Assembly (NCBI RefSeq): GCF_022539665.2
Contig: NC_081333.1
Coordinates: 4,524,971-4,588,970, forward strand
Direction of reading: 5' to 3'
DNA from: Daphnia carinata
Lineage: Eukaryota > Arthropoda > Branchiopoda > Diplostraca > Daphniidae
DNA length: 64,000 nt
The notes below the pieces were generated by a model, which saw nothing but the letters and a program-made list of their open reading frames with translations, did not search any database and was not told the DNA's origin. Below are positions 37,203 through 47,158 of this stretch, piece after piece (the stretch's first letter is position 1; each line of letters begins with the position of its first letter). The translations under genes were made by a program, and so were the position numbers.

Positions 37203-40050
37203 TTACCAACAAACTAATAGGCAAGCGATAATGAATGGCAAAAACGAGTTGATGATCGGAGACGAACTACTAGAAGATAACGCAAGAGCTTCAGCGTATT
37301 TCTTCATGAGGCGCTTACTTCTAGCTTCCGGCGCCGATTTCAAACGACCATCCATTTCGTGTATCTTTTGCTGGAAAACGGGGTTCGTTAAAATGTCGTT
37401 CAACTCTGAGGATACATCGTTTTGCTCTCCAGAGTGTCGGAAAAATTCCATTTTAGGGCGTCTTTCTTGTTTGCGCAATTGGGGCCTCATAATTCGTTTG
37501 ATTTTTGACAGCAATCTGACATTGACTTCCAGCGAATGATCATCCTGTTCTTCAGAGTTTCGGGACGGTGTCGATTGATTTCGGCTATTCTGTTTAAGTC
37601 TCTCAACCGAACTATCATCTCGCATTTCATCGGCATGTTTATCATTAACAGCTGCTTGAATTTGTTCAATCGTCACCTGTGGCACTTTTTGTCGATTACC
37701 ACCGTGACGTGGAGCTTTCGTTGAAGGCGTTTCTTGTTCTGGAACTGGTCTGGGCAGATGAATCTTCTGATGTTCATCAATGTGACCGATAATTTCACTG
37801 GACACAATGCCATCGTCCACTTCTACCACAACAGTTCTGTTCCGCTGGGCAGTTGCTTGTTTAGCTCCAACGCGGGGATCCCTGTCTACGATTTCGATGG
37901 AGATGTTAGGCTCATCAACATCTCCGTCAATGATATGCCGGTTAAGATTTATTGGTCTTTGGATATTGTTATTGCTTGATTGTTGGCTTTGGCTTGAGTT
38001 GGAAGCAAGCATTTCATCGGCATGGTTATCAATAACAGCTGCTTGAATTTGTTCAATCGTCACCTGTGGCACTTTTTGTCGATTGCCACCGCGACGTGGA
38101 GCTTTCGTTGAAGGCGTTTCTTGTTCTGGAACTGGTCTGGGCAGATGAATCTTCTGATGTTCATCAATGTGACCGATAATTTCGCTGGACACAATGCCAT
38201 CGTCCACTTCTACCACAACAGTTCTGTTCCGCTGGGCAGTTGCTTGTTTAGCTCCAACGCGGGGATCCCTGTCTACGATTTCAATGGAGATGTTAGGCTC
38301 ATCCACATCTCCGTCATTGACATGCCGATTAAGATTGATTGGTCTTTGGGTATTGGTATTGCTTGATTGTTGGCTTTGGCTTGCGTTCGAAGCAAATGCG
38401 GATCTCAGTGCTCTTTCATCGGAGATTTGATTTTGCTTATCTGCAGGTTGATCGCTCTCAGTTTGATAACCAACAATGCCTGTCATTTCAGTTCTTGGTT
38501 CGGTTTGAATGTTAGTAACCGTAATAGTTTCGCCGATGTTCGTTTCCGGCTCGTATTGAGTTCCTCCTTCAATTTCAGTGTTAACAAAAGCATCAGCTCT
38601 TCCTAAATTTATTTCAGGTTGGATTGGGATCGTTTGCGCAACGCCTTCGTTAGTATGGAAGACACCAGTGCCTAAATTTGCCTTTGGTCGGATCGTGAGG
38701 ATGACATCCGCATCCTTTTGAAACTGTTCCGCACTGCTGATGATGATAAAGCTATCGGTTCTACCTGAATTCGGTCCTTGCTCGGCTAGACTTACCTGAT
38801 GAACGACGGGATCCATTGGCACTCCATATGGCACGATAACACGGCCGAGGTCTATGGGCTCTGGCTGGACTTGTACAGGCCCAGCGATATCTTCATGTAC
38901 GAAAGAATCTACGTTACCTAAATTAGACTCTTGAGTTCGAGCTAATTGACCTGTTTCAAATTGAACGGGAACCCGATCGTTCAGCACAAATTCTACAGAC
39001 GAATCTTCCTGTCTCCATTGTGCTCTGGGAAATGGTCTATAGGACGCGGATGGTTTAACGTGAATGTTGAAAACTTGTTTCACTTTTACCAACGGCAAAT
39101 GGCTCGCCCTTCCAGACAAGTTTAAGTTGGTTGCTGTTTGGCTTCTCATGTTGAAACGTTCGTTAGTATTAGGATTCAGTTCTACAGCGAAATCACCTTT
39201 TTGTTCCATCTGAAATGTGTCAAGTCCTCCCGAAGTCGAAGGAAATGGACTTGCGTGATCACCGACCGCAATTTCAGTTTCTTGAACGTGAGTGATTTGG
39301 CTAGCCGTTGATTGTCTTCCCTCACCTGTTTCGCTGTCGGTAACGAAAGATGTTCCGATATTTGTTGCTTGATCGAATGGAGCGGCTTGTCCGCTAGTTT
39401 GAATAGCCGGTGCCGGCTCATCCATTTTGCTAATGGCAATCGATTCTCCAGTTGTTGCGTTCCGGGCGAATTGATCGATGGTTGCATCCAATTGGCTCTC
39501 AGCAAACGATTCACTTACGCTGGCAACGATTTGTGAATCTCCAGTTGGATTTTCTGCATCCTGCCGTGGCTGAGTTTCGAAAACTGGAACATCGACCTCT
39601 CCTGCTTGAACAGGTTCATTGGTATTCAGGATAATGACGGGAGCATCCGCAGAACTTTCAATTTTTGCTTCTTGGTTTGTTGGAATCAATAGAGTACCGA
39701 ACGCGTCTGCCGGGAATGTTCGAACGTTGCCTTTGTTTGCGAATGAATTCGCTTCTCCGAAAAAGAGATGAGTTGTTTGATCGTCTATTACTTCCTTTAA
39801 AGTTTCTCTTCCGTCAGCGATGATAACGTCCTCAACTTGCCTGGTTTTCGGCGGATGGATCTCAGCAGTTTGGTTGGCTATGGTCTTCACGCTTGAGGTT
39901 GGTTCGCCCACCGCTTTGCTGTCGATGGCAGATGAATGAATTGCTCTTTCATTGAGGAGTACTCCCAGTAGCTGGAATGAATAATTAATGTAATGTAATT
40001 ACAAAAAAGAAAATTTTGAGGCTTACCAATATGTAAAAGAGACGTGGCAT
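37203..40050 (-). CDS. Gene 13: type B protein with GPI-like tail and internal duplication
   Basis: Exons 40027-40050 (MPRLFYIL) and 37203-39971 give about 930 aa. Donor TTG|GTAAGC, acceptor ATTCCAG|CTA, phase 0. The ORF's first ATG is internal; the true second exon starts LLGVLLNERAIHSS. The N-terminal two thirds are Gln/Thr/Glu-rich and contain one degenerate type C module (GDFAVELNPNTNERFNMR, about residue 260). Two 129-residue repeats follow (each with IEIVDRDPRVGAKQATAQRN and EVDDGIVSSEIIGHIDEHQK), then the B blocks DHSLEVNVRLLSKIKRIM and NPVFQQKIHEMDGRLK. RSKR precedes LMKKYAEALA, and the end is SSSSSSP plus the hydrophobic NSFLPFIIACLLVCW. Probably GPI-anchored. Function unknown. Confidence 0.87.
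37623..38396 (-). repeat. Two 387-bp in-frame direct repeats in gene 13
   Basis: Copies at 37623-38009 and 38010-38396 align at a 387-bp offset with few substitutions; 129 codons, frame kept. Confidence 0.9.
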
Positions 40051-40206
40051 GATGTCGGGAGAAACGAACTAGTTGCCACTGACACCACCGAGCATTTAAA
40101 ATGGGTAGTTCGAATGTCAGTTCGGTTATAGTCTAACATTTCAATGTGATCAAAAAAAGAAAATAAAACCTTGGCGCGACTGATTAGGGAAATGTGGCAA
40201 GGTTAA
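40051..40206 (-). promoter_or_regulatory. Gene 13 promoter
   Basis: Minus strand: TTAACCTTG (40198-40206) with CCAAGG (about 40168-40174), TATA-like TTTAAAT (40094-40100), TCAGTGGCAACTAGT with ACTAGT at 40068-40073, ATG at 40050. Instead of the TTATTC block there is an arthropod-type TCAGT initiator. Confidence 0.5.
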
Positions 40207-43200
40207 GGCTTTTATTGCTCAACGTTCCAATCAAACATTTGGACAGACATTCGCAAAGGACCTTATGATTTTCCAAGTATGCCCGTTTTTTTGTTTCTGT
40301 TATTTGTTAAGAAAAACGCTAGTGACCGTGACAAGCAATACGCGGATAATGTTTAACCCCTTCGCTTTTGTTTTAAAATTTAATAGTTGAAAGACACAAC
40401 GAATGCCATCTGGCATTGAAAGTCGTTGCGATTAGTTATTCGAAAGGATTTTTTTTTTAAATGCATTTCTCTCTAGTGCTACCGTATATGTGCATGGCAT
40501 TATTGACCTACCTAATTCAAAACTGATTTGTAATCGTTCGCTTTCGATATTTGGGAAAAACTTCCAAGGGAACGGTGAGTCATCTACGTAAAAATCTACA
40601 GAAATTGAATCCAGTAGCTCGAAATGTTTTCGAATTTATACACTGTCACGTAGGTTTAATCGAACAACTTGATGAGAGGTGTACGTGCTCACCCAGATTT
40701 TGGTAAGGGGAAAATAGATTCATTAACTGTAAGTTTTTGCTTTAACCTTGGACCTGACTGGCAAAATTTTCATATTTTGCTTATTCCCGCTAATTACTTT
40801 CTTGTAAAAGGACAATGCCAAAAAGGTTACCACTACATTACGCCCCTGGTAAAGGTGGGGCAATCAAAAGGAGAGGACAGAAACAGGTGGCGTGATACAA
40901 CACGTAGACGGTGTATTTTCTTTTCTGAAAAAGAATTATTTAGCAACTATCTTCGAAACACCTTGGCCCATTATAGAAGCGAAAAATACAAGGAAACTTT
41001 GTTTTATTCTGTAAAAGAAATGAACTAAAAGGAAAATGGATTTTTATGTTTTTATGATTGATACGTTGAAAGCGAATTAATACGAACAATCGACATTGGA
41101 GATTGCAGGTGTCACTTTTTTATGTGACATACATAAACAGAAAAACAGGGAAACCCCCCAGTTTAAATAACCACATTTCTCTTGATAACGCTCGTTTTGG
41201 GAACGAGGCTTTCATACTTGACTTTTACGTTATGCTAATCAGTTGTGATTGCGGTAACAAAGAAACTGAATTTTGTTCTGCGTGATTGATCAAGTTTCAC
41301 TGAACGAAAGTCTTCCTCTCTATTGCACCTTGAGGAACGAGCTGTGGTTACCCTTTTTGAAACGAGAAAGTAGAATTAGAAGCAGATCGAGTAAGGACGT
41401 TGACAAGCATTTTATTAATAGGTTGCAATGAAAAGCAAAACGGATATAGGCGGGCAGACGTTATACGTTTTCCTTATTTGTTCGGATTCGTATTTTTGGA
41501 TGGGCGATAGCTCCAAAAAAATATGGCTTCCATTCAGTCAAACCCAATTTTTGTATATATGAATTGCCAAGTTTCAAATCGTTTTTGCACAGCTTTCCTT
41601 TCTTCTACGCAACACGCCCCAATCGAAAATTGACGATAGATATAGCGCCCAGCCCACCACCATTGAAGGCCAATTTCTAAAACAGTTTGCCTTTAAGGAT
41701 TTGATTTGTAATCGTATCCGTATAGTGCAATCAAATCCGGGGTTTTACCCAATGGTATGTACATAAAAAAGCTGACGTCACCTTTACGTTATTAACGCGA
41801 ATTTAAAACACAATGAAAGCCAGTACTCATTAAAATAAGATTTTCTTTTGAAACTATCGGAGTCGTGAAAATCATAATCAGAGTCTTTTTTTGCAATCTG
41901 GTTATCTAAAACTTAAATCTAAATGGCGTGAATGAAAAAAACAAAACGATAAGAATTGGCGGACGGGTTTCAAGTGCCAAGGTGTTTTGCAATTTTTAAT
42001 GTCCACTTCTCACGACGTATTTCTGCACGATCAACGAGTTTCTTTAACAAGTGCTCTGTGCACTCATTAAAATAACAAGTTGATTCAACAAGAAACGACA
42101 TTGTCCACACAAAAAAAGGGTAAAAAAAAAAGAAAAACGTAGATAACAAAACATCCCCCTTCATTGTTGGGCGTTTTCCACCAAGGTTATGACGTGGATA
42201 ACACTGAACAAATGTCGAAGATTGTTCTCCTTGTAATAGCGGGCACACTTCTAATCTTCAAAGAAGCAAATATTGCCCCATTTGAAAGCTTTGCTTTTAA
42301 ATGCTCACGTAGATTTGCGTTTCTTTCGCTTTTGTTCTCGTAAACCAGAAACAGATTTCTGAAGTGGGTGTCTTTTGTGGTTCGCTAGACTCACTTAGAA
42401 ATTGTGCATTTTCTATAGCAACTCAGCATAAAGACGTGCCCAAGGTTACAATACACTAATGATGAATTAAAACAAAATGGCTATTAGTGAAATGCTTTAC
42501 TATTCTTGAGTGAATCGGTGTCCTGCTCATCAGAAATAATAAGAAAACGCCATGTAGGACCACACCTCTATGATTGCGTCGTTTTGTGAGCAGGACATAC
42601 TTGGGACAATAGAGTAGAGCAAAGCCAACGGTGTTTCGCTCCAGGCATTCTGCTCATTGCAAATTTTCCAAAACTTTCCGCAGAAGAATAGTTCCTTGTC
42701 CGTGTAAAAAGCGTTGCCCTTTTTAGTATTGATAAAAATGGCCGTTAACTCTTGCCTCACTGTTTCCTTTGTGGGTCTGATTACGCGTATGAAGTGCTTT
42801 TTGAAAGTTATGCGCGTAGATGTCAATTAAAGAATTCAATGTATAAACATAAAGGCAAGGACCTTGATGACATTTATCGCCATACAGTAAGGTCAACTGT
42901 TCTTTTCTAATGTTTTCAAATGTCAACTAAGATTTAAGAATGGCGGATCATGAAAAAGATAAACGGGTACGTAAGTAACTTGGTTGGCGATAAAATCTCC
43001 ACGACTTGGAAATGAATAATTAACAAACAAAAAAACTGGAGTACAGGAAATGCACTGCGTGAAGAATTGCGACATCGTCTTTGTTACGTAAATTCCATGC
43101 GGATCTTATCTCACATCCGTCACTATGGTCATGACTAGCAGCATAAATCCACATGCCACTCTAAAATAAATTGCAATCTTTATTCACGACCGAAATCAAA

Positions 43201-43773
43201 CTTGTAATACGGGCACTTCAAACGTATAGCATCTACCCGGATATTGTTTCGTAGGTGCTGGACAAAGAGCTGGCCAGCTCCATCCTTCAGACGAACTAAA
43301 ATTATGTTTACAGCAACGTATGTCACACAGAATGCTGTGTATTTGCAAATCAAAATGAAAATCCCCCATAACTCACTAATTGAAAACCGAAACCAGCCGT
43401 CCAATCAAAAGGTCCCAACCCAATCAAAGCAATAACATTTAAAACTTGTTTATTTATATCACTCTCTGTCTCGTTCAAGCTCGCCGCTTTTTTTTTCAAC
43501 GCGTTAATTATAACCATAATAAACAAATTAATGATCATTTTCTAGTAACTCGAAATAGGAAATAGAAATAACGCAAAAAATCGATGCACAACTCTTGAAT
43601 AATTACAGTTGCTATAACCAACTGTTTTCAAAACAAAAAGTAAATTGAAGTGTTTGAAAAAAAAAAAAGGAGGGGAAATCTGTGTCGACGAGAGAGGCCA
43701 AGAAATAAGAACGAACCGACTGTATAACATTGGAAGCCAAAAGAATTTCGTTATCCCTTGATAAACGAAAAGG
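40207..43773. other. Long gap between genes 13 and 14
   Basis: At 3.6 kb, the largest gap within the array. Plus ORF 40669-41028 and overlapping minus ORFs at 42530-42926 are open but show no recognised domain, signal peptide or convincing splice sites. A decayed array member or a distal enhancer could lie here, but I see neither directly. Confidence 0.4.
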
Positions 43774-44899
43774 CTATAAGAACCACGCCCAAAAGCAGGC
43801 AATGAAAAACGGAAGGAAGTACGAAGAATTCACGGACGGGCTCGAGCTTTCGCCGGATGGAGTGGAATAGACGGCAAGGGCCGTGGCGTATTTCTCCATC
43901 AAACGTTTGCCTCTGGGTCCGGGAGCCCTTTTCAGACGGTCGTCGATTTCTTGGATCTTTTGCTGGAACGTTGGATTGGCCAAGATCTCGTTAAACTCCA
44001 GGGAGACTTCGTGACGTTCGTCGTAATGTTGGTTCACTTGCTGGCCAAGACGCTGGCCCTGGCTCGGTGCCAATGGCGTTGTGCTTTGGACGGCCGGTTT
44101 GAGAAGGCTAAGCAATTGCGGAAGGAGGCTGAAATCGACTTCGTACGAGACGTCGTCATGTTCGTCGGAATCTCGGAAGAGGCGGACACCTTGCTGAGTT
44201 GCCCCTTGATTGTTCTGCACGTGTTGGCGATTAGGAACGCGGCCAACAAGGTCCTCCAGCGACAAATCGCGATGCTCGTCAGAGTCCCGGAAGCGACGCC
44301 CACTTTGCGGGACTGCGAGGACAGCCGGTTGAGTTTGGACGCGGTGACGGTTGGAATGCCGGCCAATCACGTCTTCCAGCGACAGGTCGTGACGTTCGAT
44401 AGAATCGTCGGAGAAACGGACACCTTGCCCGGCTGGAACGACCGCCGGCCTTTGATGAGCTGCTTGAACGTGCTGTCGGTTGGCATTGCGGCCAATCAGG
44501 TCCTCTAGCGACAAGTCGTGACGTTCGTTGGAATGGCGTGAAAATAGGACACCTTGCTGGGCAGGATGAACGGACGGTCTTTGCTGGCCCGGTGTCGCTT
44601 GAACATTCTGAGCATTTGCGACACGTCCGATAACTTCCATCGAAACATCATCGTGTTCGTGAGATTGGGTCAAGCCTATGACGTGCCCATTTACCGTAAA
44701 CGTTTGGCCCGGCCGCATTCCTTGAAGATTTCCAGCAGCCATCTGAGTTGGCAGGTTCGACTGGCTATTTGCTGTATTCAGAAGCATCAATGCTCCCACC
44801 AGCTAAAGGAAAATAACGCAAATAATGAAATTAAACGCGAAGACAGAAACAAATAGTGTTAAAGACATTGTGTACCATTATATTGAAAGAGGCGAACAT
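43774..44899 (-). CDS. Gene 14: type B protein with GPI-like tail
   Basis: Exons 44876-44899 (MFASFNIM) and 43774-44802 give about 350 aa. Donor ATG|GTACAC, acceptor CCTTTAG|CTG, phase 0. Signal peptide LVGALMLLNTANSQ. The body is about five units of roughly 37 residues, each with an [RK]HDLSLED[LV]IGR-type box, a NRxxVQ linker and a GVRF[SR]xxS segment. Then come the type B blocks DVSYEVDFSLLPQLLSLL and NPTFQQKIQEIDDRLK. RGKR precedes LMEKYATALA, and the end is Ser-rich then hydrophobic (SYFLPFFIACFWAWFL). Short and regular, it is the simplest example of the B plan. Probably surface-anchored with a possible furin-type site. Function unknown. Confidence 0.88.
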
Positions 44900-45062
44900 G
44901 GTTGGTTGTCTGGATCGAAACTAGTCGTGTCAGTTTGACTCGACAACCGCCGTAGAAATAAGATCTCTTGTTTCCTAGCCAAGCTTAGATATATGCACGG
45001 AGTAGCTCTAACCGAAATCGAATGCGGAAGACCTTGGCTCGACTTGTGGGTTACAAGGTTAT
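44900..45062 (-). promoter_or_regulatory. Gene 14 promoter
   Basis: Minus strand: ATAACCTTG (45054-45062) with CCAAGGT (45031-45037), ATATAT (44989-44994), GATCTTATTTCTAC (about 44951-44964), ACTAGT (44920-44925), ATG at 44899. Confidence 0.6.
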
Positions 45063-47158
45063 ACAACGCTGTTCTCTTGTTTGTTCTGCCGTGTGTCTTA
45101 AATTCGAGCTCATTCTGTTACACCTTTTTGCACGACAAAAAAATGGATTTTGGATTTTGAAAAAAATATGGGGTATTTACTTTGATTAGGGTGGCACCTT
45201 TAGGCTTTTTTTTTGTTTTTGGCTTTTGCAAACACAACTTGGCGCAGGTGATCCAGTGAGTAATAGGAAGTGAAAGGTACTGGTGACCTTGCTGTCAGGT
45301 GAGGGTATATCTAAATGAGAATAAAAACAAAAGTATTGCGCTGCGTTGCAAAGAACAAAAAACCTTTTGAATGATGGTTGTTGAACATGCGCACGAAAGG
45401 GTTCGTTGGGTGCACAAAAACGTTTAATTGGTAGACAAATTTCAAAGTGACATTCAAAAGGACAATGGCTAACTTCTTGCCTACTTGACACTACGCAAGC
45501 TAATTGGTCGATTGTGGTTCAATCAACGTAAAAAAATTTTATATTAGGGGTTTTTTTCAAGTGCGTCTTTATTTGTAATGCAAGTTTAATGTTAGTTATT
45601 TTGTTGGCGTACGTCATTTCGTCACTCTGTCTTGAAATCTAGTTTAATGTACGCTCGTTTGAGAGACGGGGTGCCTTGATGGAACAAGATAAAAGGCCTT
45701 TGATTCTGAGAAACGAATTCTATCCGTGGGGCACCCTGAGAAAAATACGTGGAACAAAAGGCGAAACTGGTTTGAAAATATTGAGAAATTTGGAATCGAA
45801 GTTTTAATTTCTGGGAGAATGGCCCTTTCATTTCACGGGCACGCTCAATATAGTTCCCCCCTCCCATCTACATCATAACCATATAGTTTGGCACAATGAA
45901 GCAAAACAGGAATTGAAACGAAGGTGGCCTTCAACGAGAACAACTCTCACGCGCAGAGTTCCTTGCCGATATTATACTATTAAACTCATTTCTTTTTCCT
46001 ATGATCCAATATATGTTTGCAATCTCAGTGCCAGCTTGAATTGTCCCCCCTTCCGGAACCTGAGGTTTGTCTTGTTATATACACTTCATTAGAATCTCCT
46101 GTAAATGGCAATTAAACGTAAACATCTTGAGCTTATGAAATTCAGACGCCAATTTTTTTAAATCACACCCTGATTAAAGAAAATCAATTGAAAAATACAG
46201 CCTTGTTGTGTGCGCAAGAAAGGTAAGTTGCAATTGCAGGTCAATCGAGAACCAAATCGGACTGGTGCACCGTAAATATATGCGCGTATGTAACAGTGAA
46301 TTCCAGTTTGAAAGGAACGAAAAAACCAATGACATTGAGAGCTTCGTGTTTCCTGTTAGTTAACCTCCAACTTTATACATGCTCATTCGCAGGCTGACAG
46401 AATATCCAGAAAATAAGTTCGTGGGTAACCTGTTCTAATACTTGTAATCGTGCTACCGTTTCGGGAACAAGGGCGTGGTTTTTATGGAGAAACAAAGCAA
46501 AAATGTTTACGCTGCTTATTAAGGGAAAAAAACACTTGAGCAAATTTGATTGACGGATATATATTTTTTTGCCAAAAGGAGATTTTGAAATAATATCGTG
46601 TTTGCAAGGAAAATGAAACGTGTGTGTCATTCCTAAATTTCAAGGGGGGGGGGCCAATTGTTGATGACGTCACGAACATTTTTTGTGCTGTCCTTTTAGA
46701 TTTCCCGTCTTCCAGAAATTCATTATCGTTGCTGGACGTCATTGGCTACAACTTGAATATTAAACTAGTATTACTTTTAAAAATCAAAAGGAAAAACAAA
46801 TCATCACCGTTTTTCACATCGCTCTGCTTTAACAATCGGTGGTTTATCGCAGGGTTGTGGTGTTATGTCAGCGCTAAGTGGTTAATTCCTATACTACACA
46901 TAATAAAGAAAATACGTGTTTTAAAGATGAAACGAGTTGCAGCTAAAACTGTATTTAGCTTTCTTGCTGGAACACGGAGAAAGAGGAGAAGGCTACATAC
47001 CGCAACCACCCCCCCCAATGATTAGGGGGATTGAAAGCTATCCCGAATTGAACTGGTTTAATTGGTTAGAACGAAGTAAGTAATAACAAAAAAATAAATC
47101 CCGAAAGAGACGAGCCGTTGTTATGGTACAAGAAGATCATTGGGAAGTGTATAGCCAT
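45063..47158. other. Intergenic between genes 14 and 15
   Basis: No supported gene; only short ORFs without domains. Confidence 0.5.

Noticed and set aside
42530-42926. Two overlapping minus ORFs as a frameshifted gene
   Set aside because: They overlap in different frames, but neither product resembles a known domain and there is no splice or promoter support.
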